64,000 nt of DNA from Fidelibacterota bacterium (GTDB lineage Bacteria; Pseudomonadota; Alphaproteobacteria; Rhodospirillales; Rhodospirillaceae), in contig CANJRA010000009.1 of the NCBI GenBank assembly GCA_947476625.1, positions 35,741 to 99,740 of the forward strand, read 5' to 3'. Below, in pieces: positions 43,369 to 56,021 of the stretch; within the stretch, counting starts at the first letter, position 1, and the number at the start of each line of letters is the position of its first letter. The notes beneath the pieces were generated by a model. It was given only the letters and a program-made list of their open reading frames with translations. It did not search any database and was not told the DNA's origin. The position numbers were made by a program, and so were the translations under genes.

Positions 43369-44214
43369 ATGACAGCCGATGCACCCTACATAGCCGCGTT
43401 GGTGAAACGGGAGGATCATGACCGTTTTCTGACCGCCGTGTTCGCGCCGGAGCGTGCGCGGGAAGGGGTGATGGCGCTGTATGCCTTCAACGCCGAGGTC
43501 GCGAAGGTGCGCGAGAGCGTGTCGGAAAATCTCATCGGGCAGATGAAACTCCAGTGGTGGCGGGACGTCATCGCGGCGGTCTATGAGGGTGGAAAAGTGC
43601 CCCAGGGAAATCCGGTGGTGCAGGCCTTGGCGGGGACGATTGCCGCGCACCATTTGTCGCGCGCATTGTTCGATACGCTGCTCGATGCGCGGACCCGTGA
43701 CGTGGCCGACGATTCCCCGCAGGACGTGACAGAATTGGAAGGCTATGCCGAAGGCACGTCGGCCAGTTTGACGCTTCTGGTGCTGGAGGTTTTAGAGGTG
43801 CGTGGCGAGGTTAGCAAAACCGCAGGCCGTCATGTGGGGATTGCCTGGGCGCTGACCGGGCTTCTCAGGGCCGTTTTGTTTCACGCCCGCGCTAATCGCT
43901 TTCTGATGCCGCAGGATTTAATGGCAGCCGAGAATTTGACCAGCCACGATCTGCAAGAACGGCGTAACGCCGACAAGATCGCCGTGGTGGTGGAGCAAAT
44001 TGCGCGCACCGCACGGGTGCATCTCGATCAGGCGCGCGCTCACACAAAACATGTGGATCGAAAAGCGCTGCCGGCATTGCTGCCTGCGACCCTGGCCGAT
44101 CAATATCTCAAGGGTTTAGAGCGCCGCCGCTTCGATGTCTTCGATCCGCGCCATGTCTTGCAGCGCCCGGCAGCGCTGCGTCTGGCCTGGAATGCCTGGC
44201 GCGGCGTTTACTGA
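43369..44214 (+). CDS. Phytoene/squalene synthase-like protein (NDUFAF6-like)
   Basis: The 281-residue all-helical protein belongs to the phytoene/squalene synthase superfamily. In true synthases the first aspartate-rich motif DDxxD follows the ALYAF-type segment; here that place reads LYAFNAEVAKVRESVSEN, with no Asp pair, so prenyl synthase activity is unlikely. This fits the NDUFAF6-like branch, whose mitochondrial member assembles complex I. Position near the NDUFAF3-like gene supports that reading. trmFO converges immediately downstream. Confidence 0.85.
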   Translation: MTADAPYIAALVKREDHDRFLTAVFAPERAREGVMALYAFNAEVAKVRESVSENLIGQMKLQWWRDVIAAVYEGGKVPQGNPVVQALAGTIAAHHLSRALFDTLLDARTRDVADDSPQDVTELEGYAEGTSASLTLLVLEVLEVRGEVSKTAGRHVGIAWALTGLLRAVLFHARANRFLMPQDLMAAENLTSHDLQERRNADKIAVVVEQIARTARVHLDQARAHTKHVDRKALPALLPATLADQYLKGLERRRFDVFDPRHVLQRPAALRLAWNAWRGVY

Positions 44215-44216
44215 TT

Positions 44217-45593
44217 CTATTCTGCGGCGACCTTGGCCAGGCCGAGCCAGGTATCGATATCCGCGAGTGCGCGTTGCGACAGGTATTTCTTGCGGTCGCG
44301 GCCTTTGATGGGGCGGCCTTTCGGGTCGCGGACATCGAGATCTGGGAAAAGGCCGAAGTTCACGTTCATGGGCTGAAAGGTTGTGGCATCGGCCCCGCCC
44401 GTGATGTGTCCGAGAATGGCGCCCATCGCTGTGGTCGGCGGCGGCAGAGTTAGGGGAAGGCCCAAGCATTCGGCGGCGGCAAAACGCCCAGCCATGAGGC
44501 CAACGGCGGCGCTTTCGACGTAACCCTCACATCCGGTAATTTGTCCGGCGAAGCGCAAGCGCGGCTGCACTTTCAGGCGCAGCGTACCATCGAGCAGTTT
44601 CGGTGAGTTGATAAAGGTGTTGCGGTGAATGCCGCCGAGGCGCGCGAATTCGGCATTCTCAAGGCCGGGGATCATGCGAAAGAGGGCAGCTTGTGCGCCG
44701 TGTTTGAGTTTGGTTTGAAATCCGACCATGTTGAATAATGTGCCGAGCGTATTGTCCTGGCGGAGTTGGACAACGGCATGAGACCGTTGGCCGGTGCGCG
44801 GATCGCGCAAGCCGACGGGCTTCATGGGGCCATGGGCGAGCGTCTCAACGCCGCGTTCGGCCATGACTTCGATGGGAAGGCAACCCTCGAAGTAGGGGGT
44901 GTTTTTTTCCCATTCCTTGAAATCGGTTTTTTCGGACGTCCGCAGTGCGTGAATGAAAGCTTCGTATTGCGTCTTATCCATCGGGCAGTTGATGTAATCA
45001 GCGCCACCACCCTCGACCTCGGCGCCTTTGTCGTAGCGCGACTGAAACCACGCGACGTCCATATTGATGCTTTCGCGGTGAACGATGGGCGCGATAGCAT
45101 CAAAAAAGGCGAGCGAATCTTCGCCGGTCAGGCGTCGGACATCCTCGCTGAGAGCCGGCGAGGTGAGGGGCCCGGTGGCAATAATGACGGATTGCCAGTC
45201 TTCGGGGGGTAACCCCGCGACCTCTTCGCGTGCGATCTCGATACGCGGATGCTCGCTCAGGTGCTTCTCGACGGCTGCTGAAAAGCTCTCGCGGTCGACG
45301 GCGAGGGCTGATCCAGCCGGAACCCGGTGGGCGTCGGCCTGGGCCAGAATCAGCGACCCGGCGCGGCGCATTTCGGCGTGAAGCAGGCCAACCGCGTTAT
45401 AATCGGCATCGTCGGACCGGAAGGAATTGGAGCAAACTAATTCGGCCAGACCGGCAGTTTTGTGGGCCTCGGTTGTTCTTACCGGGCGCATTTCATGTAA
45501 GGTGACCGGTATGCCAGCCTCGGCGATTTGCCAGGCCGCCTCGCTTCCGGCAAGGCCGCCACCTATAATATGGATGGGTTGTTGTGTTTTCAT
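44217..45593 (-). CDS. trmFO: Methylenetetrahydrofolate--tRNA (uracil-5-)-methyltransferase TrmFO
   Basis: TrmFO makes m5U54 in the tRNA T loop using methylenetetrahydrofolate and FADH2. The FAD loop [14 protein letters not shown] is at residues 9-22, followed by [15 protein letters not shown] and [11 protein letters not shown], all diagnostic. The ATG at 45593 gives 458 residues, the usual size; an upstream extension to 45659 is unlikely. The final stop is two bases from the stop of the convergent gene. Confidence 0.95.
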   Translation of the reverse strand: MKTQQPIHIIGGGLAGSEAAWQIAEAGIPVTLHEMRPVRTTEAHKTAGLAELVCSNSFRSDDADYNAVGLLHAEMRRAGSLILAQADAHRVPAGSALAVDRESFSAAVEKHLSEHPRIEIAREEVAGLPPEDWQSVIIATGPLTSPALSEDVRRLTGEDSLAFFDAIAPIVHRESINMDVAWFQSRYDKGAEVEGGGADYINCPMDKTQYEAFIHALRTSEKTDFKEWEKNTPYFEGCLPIEVMAERGVETLAHGPMKPVGLRDPRTGQRSHAVVQLRQDNTLGTLFNMVGFQTKLKHGAQAALFRMIPGLENAEFARLGGIHRNTFINSPKLLDGTLRLKVQPRLRFAGQITGCEGYVESAAVGLMAGRFAAAECLGLPLTLPPPTTAMGAILGHITGGADATTFQPMNVNFGLFPDLDVRDPKGRPIKGRDRKKYLSQRALADIDTWLGLAKVAAE

Positions 45594-45685
45594 GGAGCTA
45601 CCATAGGCATCCAGCGCCGAAGTGCAACGATCCAGAGATTTAATGTTTTCGGACCTCACGTGAGTACTTAGGAGTCGATTTTTTT

Positions 45686-46519
45686 ATGTCAGCGCAGCGT
45701 TATTACGTCATCGGCGGCGAATATGCCGATACCTCCTTCACCGTCCCGGCACCCGGCACCCAACTGGAAACGCGCGGACCTTTTGTCGAACGTGAAGCCA
45801 AGGTCTGCTGGCGTGAGTTGACGGGCAAGACAGTCGACAACGCCATGGTGCGTTACTTCCTGAAATCCGAAGACGAGCTTGCCGGCAAAAACTATTGGGT
45901 GGTCGGCGGCGAATACGCGGATTTCAGTTTTACCCAGCTCGCGAGCGGCAAAGAATTAGAAGTCCACGGGCCCTTTGAAAAATGGCAAGCCGCGCATGGG
46001 TTCTGGCGCGGCATGACCGCCAAAAGCGTCGATGACGCTTTGGTGCGCTATGACATCCGCGAAAATTATCATCCGGGTGACGGCATTCCTAGCCGGCGTA
46101 TCGGGCCGGCACGCCCCTCCATACCGCCGACCGTGGTAAAATCAGTCACGATTGCTGCGCCAACGGAGAAGGTGTTTGCCTTCCTGATGGATGGAGGCAA
46201 TTGGCCGCGGTGGGCGATTCACAACGTGAAGGCGGTGCGTCCCGGCAAGAGCGGTGTTTGGGAGATGGAAACGTCGCGCGGTCCGGGATCGCTGACGTTG
46301 AAGGGGGATCCGACAAGCGGGGTGATCGACCACACCTTCGCCTACGGCAACGGCGTCGCATGGATGGTACCGGGGCGTGTCGTCGCGGTGAGCGGCGGTG
46401 CCGTTTATATGTCGGTTTTCAGCAAGCCCACCGAGTTGAGCGAAGCGCAGTTTGCGTTAGGCATGGAACTGCTGGACGAGGAACTCGCCGCTTTGAAGCG
46501 GGTTCTCGAAAACGCTTAA
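45686..46519 (+). CDS. Double DUF4170 - SRPBCC fusion protein
   Basis: Residues 5-60 and 69-125 are two copies of the same module: YYVIGGEYADTSF ... GPF ... TVDNAMVRY and YWVVGGEYADFSF ... GPF ... SVDDALVRY. This matches the small alphaproteobacterial DUF4170 family, usually a single-domain protein. A linker leads to a C-terminal SRPBCC/START-like ligand-binding domain (about 150-277; VTIAAPTEKVFAFLMDGGNWPRWA). I find no known function for the combination. DUF4170 may bind nucleic acid or protein; SRPBCC suggests a hydrophobic ligand. It is divergent from trmFO and convergent with the GST chimera. Confidence 0.7.
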   Translation: MSAQRYYVIGGEYADTSFTVPAPGTQLETRGPFVEREAKVCWRELTGKTVDNAMVRYFLKSEDELAGKNYWVVGGEYADFSFTQLASGKELEVHGPFEKWQAAHGFWRGMTAKSVDDALVRYDIRENYHPGDGIPSRRIGPARPSIPPTVVKSVTIAAPTEKVFAFLMDGGNWPRWAIHNVKAVRPGKSGVWEMETSRGPGSLTLKGDPTSGVIDHTFAYGNGVAWMVPGRVVAVSGGAVYMSVFSKPTELSEAQFALGMELLDEELAALKRVLENA

Positions 46520-46526
46520 AAGCGTT

Positions 46527-46898
46527 TTACTTCTCACCAGTGTGGCTGGCGATGTCGGCGCAGCCTTGTGGACCGCAGAATTGGACCGCGCCTTTGAGCC
46601 GGTCGATTTTATACATGAATCCGTTGGCTGAACTTGGCGCTGGAACGAGGTCGTAGCGGTTGCTGAACAGCGCGCCGACGAGGAGCGCGATACTGGTAAT
46701 CAGTGCATCGCCATGTTTGATCGCCGGAACTTTGCCCATAGGGTTGACCGCGAGATGGGACGCTTGCCGGTTTTCGCCAGCCTGCAAGTTCACAACGTTG
46801 AGCTCGTACGGCGCGCCGAGTTCTTCCAACAGTACGCGTGTCATCGTGGCACGCGATTGTATGGCGTGGAAAAAAGTGAGTGTGCGTGTGCCGGTCAT
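46527..46898 (-). pseudogene. Truncated GST N-terminal domain fused to a small membrane-protein tail
   Basis: Residues 1-66 are a normal GST thioredoxin-like domain (SRATMTRVLLEELGAPYEL ... NPMGKVPAIKHGDALIT). A GST would continue into the helical domain; instead residues 67-123 read SIALLVGALFSNRYDLVPA ... FMYKIDRLKGAVQFCGPQGC, which looks like a membrane anchor and tail of small secreted proteins with an NRYxxV...YxxDRLTGxVxFC pattern. A deletion that joined two genes in frame would explain it. The product lacks the GST substrate domain, so it is probably not a functional GST. Confidence 0.55.
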
Positions 46899-47063
46899 TT
46901 TGACTCCCGTACATTGTCGGACAGTTGCTGCTTTGATCGCTGCTGCTGTGATGGTCGCATAAATCGCGCCTTCCGGCGATATGCCGGCGTTACCCGATTC
47001 ACCTTGTTTCTATGCTTTCACCATGACTATGCTCGTGCGCGACCTGCTGGGGAGGGAGGTTCC

Positions 47064-48116
47064 ATGCGTATAGCTTTCGCTATAGGCGTTGCGTTCTCGC
47101 TCGCGGCACTGCCCATCGCAGGGGCGAGCGAACTGGTTCCCGTACCAAAGCAAGCTGCGGCCGAGGTCGCCCCAGACTCCATTCAGTTGTATTCCGACAA
47201 ACAAGAGCGGATGACGGTCGATGTCATGGTCAATGGCAGTGGGCCTTTTCCGTTTATTGTCGACACCGGCGCCCAGCGCACCGTGATCGCGCGCGAGCTT
47301 GCCGGTCGTCTGTTCTTGAAGGATGGCCCGCGCGGTAAAGTTCACAGCATGGGCGGGTCCGAAATGGTCAATACGGTGATCATCCCGCAGCTTGCCGTTG
47401 GCGAAATAAAAGCAACCAGAGTCGTGGCGCCCGCGCTGAGCCAATTCAACGTGGGCTCGTTGGGTATTATCGGTCTGGATATGCTGAAGTCGCGGAGCAT
47501 GCAGCTCGATTTTCATACTGGGAGCATGGCGCTCACGCCTTCCGTCAAGCCGGGAGATGATTGGGAGGGAGAATCAATCATCGTGTCGGCGCGCAGCCGC
47601 CTTGGGCAATTGATTTTGACGAATGCGAAAATCGAAGGTGACGATGTCGTCGTCATCATCGATACCGGCAGCGATACAAGCGTTGGCAATTCGGCTTTGC
47701 GCAAACGCCTGGACGCGCGGCGTGCGGCCAATCCCATTACGGGAACGACGGCGATTCAAATGCTCGACATCACCGGCAATATCACCGATTTGGACTATAC
47801 CATCGTCGATCACTTGCGGATTGCCAGTTTGGACTTCTCAAATCTTCCGGTGGCGTTTGCCGATGCGCATATGTTCAAGATCCTTGGCCTGCAGCGCACG
47901 CCGGCACTGCTTCTGGCCATGGATGCGCTCAGGCTGTTCGGCCGGGTGACGGTGGATTTTGGTACGCGCACGGTGCGCTTCGACCGGCTGCCGCCCGGCG
48001 TCAAAAACAAAACCCGTGCGAGCGTGCAAACGCTCGATCAGCCGCCTGTTCAAACTCCGTCAGGTCAAACGCTTCCGGGTGAAACGCCCCCAGTTCAAAC
48101 GCCGCCAGTGCAATAG
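47064..48116 (+). CDS. Secreted retropepsin-like aspartyl protease with two DTG motifs
   Basis: The ATG at 47064 follows GGGAGG and gives a signal peptide (MRIAFAIGVAFSLAALPIAGA). Two aspartyl-protease motifs are present in one chain: FPFIVDTGAQRTVI (DTG at 67-69) and VVVIIDTGSDTSV (DTG at 200-202), each followed by the flap/hydrophobic-Gly pattern (IIGLDML in the first). Retroviral-type proteases act as homodimers; this one may fold as an internal dimer, like pepsin. The C-terminus repeats PPVQTP units. Substrates unknown. It converges on uvrA eight bases apart. Confidence 0.78.
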   Translation: MRIAFAIGVAFSLAALPIAGASELVPVPKQAAAEVAPDSIQLYSDKQERMTVDVMVNGSGPFPFIVDTGAQRTVIARELAGRLFLKDGPRGKVHSMGGSEMVNTVIIPQLAVGEIKATRVVAPALSQFNVGSLGIIGLDMLKSRSMQLDFHTGSMALTPSVKPGDDWEGESIIVSARSRLGQLILTNAKIEGDDVVVIIDTGSDTSVGNSALRKRLDARRAANPITGTTAIQMLDITGNITDLDYTIVDHLRIASLDFSNLPVAFADAHMFKILGLQRTPALLLAMDALRLFGRVTVDFGTRTVRFDRLPPGVKNKTRASVQTLDQPPVQTPSGQTLPGETPPVQTPPVQ

Positions 48117-48124
48117 GCTCTGGG

Positions 48125-51037
48125 TTAGGCGCGCTTTTTCGACTCGGTCGGCGTCGCGGCTTTTAACCGGTCTTTCAAGAAATGGCCGGTGTAGCTTTCC
48201 TTCACCAACGCGACATCTTCCGGCGTGCCGGTGGCGACGATTTCGCCGCCGCCGTTGCCGCCTTCGGGGCCGAGGTCGATGATCCAGTCGGCGGTTTTGA
48301 TGACTTCAAGATTGTGCTCGATGACCACCATCGAATTACCCTGATTGACGAGGGCATGCAGCACTTCGAGAAGTTTGAGCACGTCCTCGAAATGCAGGCC
48401 GGTAGTGGGTTCGTCCAGAATATAAAGCGTGCGGCCGGTGGCGCGCTTGCTGAGTTCCTTGGCAAGCTTGACGCGCTGAGCTTCGCCGCCCGATAGCGTA
48501 GTTGCTTGCTGACCGAGATGAACGTATCCAAGGCCAACCTGCTTCAACAGTTCCATCTTGTCGCGGATGTTGGGCACGGCTTTGAAGAAATCGCAGCCTT
48601 CTTCGACCGTCATGTCGAGTACGTCGGCAATGCTCTTGCCCTTGAAATGGACCTCAAGCGTTTCGCGGTTGTAGCGCTTGCCTTTGCAGACGTCGCAGGT
48701 GACGTAGACGTCGGGTAGGAAGTGCATTTCAATTTTGATGAGGCCGTCGCCCTGGCAGGCCTCGCAGCGGCCGCCTTTGACGTTGAAGCTGAAGCGGCCA
48801 GGCGCGTAGCCGCGCGCTTTGGCTTCCGGCAACTCGGCGAACCACTCGCGGATCGGCGTGAACGCGCCGGTATAAGTAACCGGGTTCGAGCGCGGCGTGC
48901 GGCCGATGGGCGACTGGTCGATGTCGATGACCTTGTCGAGGTGGTTCATGCCATCAATCTTGTCGTGCGCGCCGGGAAGATCGCGCGCACCGTAGAGATG
49001 CTTGGCGAGACCTTTGTAGAGTGTCTCCAACACCAGTGATGACTTGCCGCCGCCGGAGACGCCGGTAACGCAGGTCATCGTGCCAAGCGGAATGTCGACG
49101 CTGACGTTCTTGAGGTTGTTGGCCTTGGCACCCTTGACGGTGAGGACCTTGCCGTTGCCTTTGCGGCGCTCGGTAGGCACGGGAACTTCGCGTGTGCCAT
49201 TGAGATAAGCAGCGGTGAGACTGGTTTTGGATTTCAAAATGTCGTCGAGGCTGCCTTCTGCGACGACGGCACCGCCATGAATGCCCGCGCCGGGGCCCAT
49301 GTCGATGACATAATCGGCGGTGCGGATGGCGTCTTCATCGTGTTCAACGACGAGGACGGTGTTTCCGATGTCGCGCAAGTGGCGCAGGGTTTCCAGCAGG
49401 CGGTTGTTATCGCGCTGATGAAGGCCGATGGAAGGTTCGTCGAGAACATAGAGCACGCCTGTTAGTCCCGAGCCGATCTGCGAGGCCAAGCGGATGCGCT
49501 GACTTTCACCGCCGGAGAGCGTGCCGGAATTACGCGCGAGCGTGAGGTAGTCGAGACCGACGTTGTTGAGGAAGTGCAGGCGGTCGTCGATCTCGCGTAA
49601 GATGCGGCGCGCGATTTCGGTGTGTTTTGAGCCGAGTGATTTCGACAGGCCCGCGAACCACGCGGCTGCATCGGCGATGCTAAGTTCGGAAATCTCGGCG
49701 ATATTTTTCTTTTCAATTTTGACGGCGAGAGCTTCGGGCTTAAGGCGATGGCCGTTGCAGGATTCGCACGGCTGGCTGGTTTGATATTTTTCCAACTCCT
49801 CGCGCATCCAGGCGGAATCGGTCTCGCGCCAGCGGCGCTGGAGGTTGTTCAGCACGCCTTCGAACGGCTTGCGGGTTTCGTATTTACGAACGTCGTCACT
49901 GAACTTGATGGTGATTTCGTCGTCGCCAGTGCCATTGAGCACGGCATCGCGCACTTTCGCGGGCAGTTTTTTCCAAGGCACATCCATCTTGGCGCCGAAG
50001 TGGCCGAGAACGCCTTTCAGGGCTTGCAGATAATAAGGCGAAGGCACGCTTGATGCGGACCATGGGGCCACCGCGCCGTCTTCAATGCTGACAGCTTCGT
50101 CGGGCACCACCAGCGCCGGATCGAACAGCATCTTTACGCCGAGGCCGTCGCAGGCCGGACAGGCGCCGAAAGGATTGTTGAATGAGAATAAGCGCGGCTC
50201 GATCTCGTCGATCGTGAAGCCGGATACCGGGCAGGCGAACTTGGCGGAGAACACGGTGCGGCCAGTGTCGCCTTTCGCATCGGCATTCTCGGTGAAAGCA
50301 ATGCCGTCGGCCAAACCCAATGCGGCTTCGAAAGATTCCGCGAGGCGGCTTTGGATGCCGTCGCGCACAACGATGCGGTCGACGACGACTTCGATATCGT
50401 GTTTGAGCTTTTTGTTGAGCGCAGGAACGTCGGCGATTTCGTGCAGCGTGCCGTCGACCTTCACGCGCTGGAAGCCTTTCTTCAAAAGCTCCTGCAGTTC
50501 CTTGCGGTATTCGCCTTTCCGGCCGCGCACCATGGGCGCGAGAATGTAGAGGCGTGTGCCTTCGGGCATGGCCATGACGCGGTCGACCATTTGCGACACG
50601 GTCTGCGCTTCGATGGGAAGTCCGGTCGCCTTTGAATAGGGAACGCCGACACGCGCCCACAACAGGCGCATGTAGTCGTGAATTTCTGTGACGGTGCCGA
50701 CCGTTGAGCGTGGATTGCGGCTGGTGGTTTTTTGCTCGATGGAAATGGCGGGCGAGAGGCCTTCGATAGAATCCACATCGGGCTTTTGCATCAGCTCCAG
50801 GAACTGACGCGCGTAAGCTGAAAGAGATTCGACGTAACGTCGCTGGCCTTCGGCGTAGATGGTGTCGAAGGCGAGCGAGCTTTTGCCCGATCCGGAGAGG
50901 CCTGTGACCACCACCAACTGATCGCGCGGAATGTCGACATTGACGGAGCGCAAATTGTGTTCGCGCGCGCCACGGACGCGGATGTGGTGCGATTTGCTCT
51001 CGGAGGGCTTAGTCTGGGACTTGCTATCGGCTGGCAT
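48125..51037 (-). CDS. uvrA: Excinuclease ABC subunit A
   Basis: UvrA finds DNA damage in nucleotide-excision repair. Both ABC ATPase modules are complete: [15 protein letters not shown] and [15 protein letters not shown]alker A motifs, with signatures [16 protein letters not shown] and [15 protein letters not shown]. Zinc-finger cysteines are visible in CPACDGLG and [14 protein letters not shown]. At 970 residues it is full length. A LexA box and promoter lie just upstream (51049-51098), so it is predicted to be SOS-induced. ssb is divergent, as in many bacteria. Confidence 0.98.
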   Translation of the reverse strand: MPADSKSQTKPSESKSHHIRVRGAREHNLRSVNVDIPRDQLVVVTGLSGSGKSSLAFDTIYAEGQRRYVESLSAYARQFLELMQKPDVDSIEGLSPAISIEQKTTSRNPRSTVGTVTEIHDYMRLLWARVGVPYSKATGLPIEAQTVSQMVDRVMAMPEGTRLYILAPMVRGRKGEYRKELQELLKKGFQRVKVDGTLHEIADVPALNKKLKHDIEVVVDRIVVRDGIQSRLAESFEAALGLADGIAFTENADAKGDTGRTVFSAKFACPVSGFTIDEIEPRLFSFNNPFGACPACDGLGVKMLFDPALVVPDEAVSIEDGAVAPWSASSVPSPYYLQALKGVLGHFGAKMDVPWKKLPAKVRDAVLNGTGDDEITIKFSDDVRKYETRKPFEGVLNNLQRRWRETDSAWMREELEKYQTSQPCESCNGHRLKPEALAVKIEKKNIAEISELSIADAAAWFAGLSKSLGSKHTEIARRILREIDDRLHFLNNVGLDYLTLARNSGTLSGGESQRIRLASQIGSGLTGVLYVLDEPSIGLHQRDNNRLLETLRHLRDIGNTVLVVEHDEDAIRTADYVIDMGPGAGIHGGAVVAEGSLDDILKSKTSLTAAYLNGTREVPVPTERRKGNGKVLTVKGAKANNLKNVSVDIPLGTMTCVTGVSGGGKSSLVLETLYKGLAKHLYGARDLPGAHDKIDGMNHLDKVIDIDQSPIGRTPRSNPVTYTGAFTPIREWFAELPEAKARGYAPGRFSFNVKGGRCEACQGDGLIKIEMHFLPDVYVTCDVCKGKRYNRETLEVHFKGKSIADVLDMTVEEGCDFFKAVPNIRDKMELLKQVGLGYVHLGQQATTLSGGEAQRVKLAKELSKRATGRTLYILDEPTTGLHFEDVLKLLEVLHALVNQGNSMVVIEHNLEVIKTADWIIDLGPEGGNGGGEIVATGTPEDVALVKESYTGHFLKDRLKAATPTESKKRA

Positions 51038-51048
51038 TGGGGATAAAT

Positions 51049-51063
51049 GTTCTCGTTATGTTC
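51049..51063. promoter_or_regulatory. LexA (SOS) box of uvrA
   Basis: GTTC (51049-51052), seven bases, GTTC (51060-51063) is the direct-repeat LexA operator of alphaproteobacteria. It starts 12 bases upstream of the uvrA ATG and lies just downstream of the -10 element, where LexA would block transcription. Confidence 0.85.
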
Positions 51064-51069
51064 ATTGCC

Positions 51070-51098
51070 TTCATAGCCCGCATGGGCGGCCAGGGCAA
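51070..51098 (-). promoter_or_regulatory. Candidate uvrA promoter
   Basis: On the minus strand TTGCCC (51093-51098) and TATGAA (51070-51075) are 17 bases apart. The predicted start site falls at the edge of the LexA box. The spacer holds a GC-rich inverted repeat. Confidence 0.5.
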
Positions 51099-51212
51099 TG
51101 GCTTTAGATATTGAAAATAAGCGGTTATTTGTCAGCTACTTAATTGTTTGTTTCGCGTGCCGGGCCGTTTAAGGTGCGCGTATAGACATAAGACGAGTCT
51201 CTGGAGAACAAA

Positions 51213-51725
51213 ATGGCCGGCAGCGTCAACAAAGTCATCCTCATCGGCAATTTGGGCAAGGATCCCGAAGTGCGCAGCATGCAGAACGGCGGCAAAGTCG
51301 CCAACCTCAGCATCGCCACATCGGAAACCTGGCGCGATAAAGCAAGTGGCGAGCGCAAAGAAAAGACCGAATGGCACCGGGTTGTGATCTTCGGAAGTCT
51401 CGCGGAAATCGCTGAGAAATACCTGAAAAAGGGCAGCAAGGTTTACGTCAGCGGGTCTTTGCAGACCCGTAAGTGGACCGATCAGTCGGGCGCGGAAAAG
51501 TACTCGACCGAAGTCGTGCTCCAGGGATTTGGCGGCGAACTGACCATGCTCGACGGCAAAGGCAGTGGTGGAGCAGGTGCCGGTGCTGGCGGCGGCATGG
51601 GCGATGACGCCGGCGGCTGGGATTCCGGCCCGTCCGACTATGACGCCCCAAAAAGCGGCGGCGGCAAAGCACGCCCGTCCGGCGGCGGTGGCCGCGACGC
51701 GATGGACGACGATATTCCGTTCTAG
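51213..51725 (+). CDS. ssb: Single-stranded DNA-binding protein
   Basis: SSB coats single-stranded DNA in replication and repair. The OB-fold starts [20 protein letters not shown] and includes [33 protein letters not shown] glycine-rich linker follows, and the acidic tip ends DDDIPF, which binds partner proteins. Length is 170 residues. GGAGAA precedes the ATG. It is divergent from uvrA and convergent with the nitronate monooxygenase gene, four bases apart. Confidence 0.98.
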   Translation: MAGSVNKVILIGNLGKDPEVRSMQNGGKVANLSIATSETWRDKASGERKEKTEWHRVVIFGSLAEIAEKYLKKGSKVYVSGSLQTRKWTDQSGAEKYSTEVVLQGFGGELTMLDGKGSGGAGAGAGGGMGDDAGGWDSGPSDYDAPKSGGGKARPSGGGGRDAMDDDIPF

Positions 51726-51729
51726 GCCG

Positions 51730-52662
51730 CTAGATATTCACCGCGTCATACTCCGCCTTCAGGCGGGCGACGAGGTCGGCGACGGTCGGAATATCCTTGA
51801 TTGCGCCGACGCCTTGGCCGGCGGACCAGATGTCTTTCCAGGCTTTGTGGCCTTCGACGCCGCCTCCGCCCATGAGCGATGCGCCTTCGCGCGTGCCGAG
51901 TACTTGGTTGGGCTCGAGGCCTGAGGCGATGATCGACTGGCGCATGTAGTTGGCAGGAATGCCGCTGAAATAGGGCGTGTAGACGAGATCGCCCGCGGTC
52001 GCTTCAATCAGCATGTTTTTGTAAGCCTCGGAGGCTTGGGATTCCTGCGTGGCGATGAACCGGGTACCCATGTAGGCCATGTCGGCGCCCATAACCTGCG
52101 CGGCTTTAATGTGCGCGCCGGTGGAGATCGCGCCGCCCAAGACAATGGTGCCGGCGAAAAATTGCCGGACTTCGTACACCAAAGCAAAGGGCGACAATGT
52201 GCCGGCATGACCGCCCGCGCCGGCGGCAATCAGGATCAGACCATCAACACCCACCGCGGCCGCTTTGCGGGCATGGGGTATTCCGATCACGTCATGAAAT
52301 ACCATGCCGCCATAGGCTTGGACGCGCTTGACCACATCGGCAGGATTGCCGACGGAGGTTATGACAAAGGGCGCCTGATGTTTGACGATCAGGTCCAGGT
52401 CCTCGACCAGGCGCGGGTTGGACTTGTGGAGGATCAGGTTGACGCCATAGGGCGCCATTTCGGGCGTGTCGGCGCGCATCGCGTTCATCTGCCCGAGCCA
52501 TTCGTCGAGCTGCGCGGCGGGCCGGGCGTTGATGCTGGGGAAGGCGCCCACGATCCCGGCGCGGCAGATGGCCGCCACAAGCGGAGGGAACGACACCAGA
52601 AACATGGGCGAGGCAATCACCGGCAGCGTCAGGCGGCCACGGAAGAGCTCTGGAAGGGGCAT
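51730..52662 (-). CDS. Nitronate monooxygenase family protein
   Basis: The 310-residue TIM-barrel flavoprotein belongs to the NMO/2-nitropropane dioxygenase family, which oxidises alkyl nitronates with FMN. The start ITLPVIASPMFLVS-like segment (LTLPVIASPMFLVSFP), GVDGLILIAAGAGGHAG with the catalytic histidine, and GGAISTGAHIKAAQVMGADMAYMGTRFIAT are typical. A related fold is used by FabK, but the context gives no fatty-acid genes. It faces away from gyrA across a long spacer. Confidence 0.88.
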   Translation of the reverse strand: MPLPELFRGRLTLPVIASPMFLVSFPPLVAAICRAGIVGAFPSINARPAAQLDEWLGQMNAMRADTPEMAPYGVNLILHKSNPRLVEDLDLIVKHQAPFVITSVGNPADVVKRVQAYGGMVFHDVIGIPHARKAAAVGVDGLILIAAGAGGHAGTLSPFALVYEVRQFFAGTIVLGGAISTGAHIKAAQVMGADMAYMGTRFIATQESQASEAYKNMLIEATAGDLVYTPYFSGIPANYMRQSIIASGLEPNQVLGTREGASLMGGGGVEGHKAWKDIWSAGQGVGAIKDIPTVADLVARLKAEYDAVNI

Positions 52663-53204
52663 GGAAGACCTAATCCTGCGGGAATGGATTGGGTGAGCCT
52701 ATCTTTCGTCCGCTGCTGATGCAAAGGGCCAGCACGGGCCGGAGCCCTTGCTGCGGCGCACAAATGTTCGTGGAAGAGGAGCGTTCCGGGGCGCAGCGTA
52801 CGCGGCGTAAGACCACAATTTACAGTACTGGCCGCCGGCCCGAGTCTCGTGGTTTTTGAATGCGCGACCATCTCCTGTGAGAGGGCGCAGGACGCACTTT
52901 TTTTGAATGCCGCCACAAAGTCTCATATACTAGATGAATTAAATATAATAATATCATGTAATATATGAATAAATAATAGAAATATTCGCATCTCTGGGGG
53001 CGGCACGACAAGGATGTCGATGCCTGTGAACTAGTGTTATGTGCAAAAGGGGATTTCTGCTAGATTTCAAGGGTGTTACGGCCCATTTTCGAGGGCCGCC
53101 CGAGGGGAGTTAAACGCAACATCTTGGGAGTGCTCTGATCGTGGGTGCGGTGCACCATTTCGGTCAGAAAAGGCGTATTGGTTTAATTTTATGCGAGTGA
53201 ACCG
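52663..53204 (+). other. Long gyrA upstream region with AT-rich patch and structured leader
   Basis: No gene is supported in these 542 bases. Bases about 52921-52990 are almost pure A/T (for example ATATAATAATATCATG), in sharp contrast to the flanks. Downstream are a hairpin CGGCCC (53079-53084)/GGGCCG (53093-53098) and a two-part stem TCTGA (53134-53138)/TCAGA (53164-53168) enclosing GGTGC/GCACC (53144-53156). These could be a gyrA promoter region with an UP-like element and a structured leader, or a small RNA. No clear -35/-10 pair stands out. Confidence 0.35.
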
Positions 53205-55985
<2,781 letters not shown>

Positions 55986-56021
55986 GCACAAAGCCGGTAG
56001 CCAGAATAAGAGGGGATAAAG

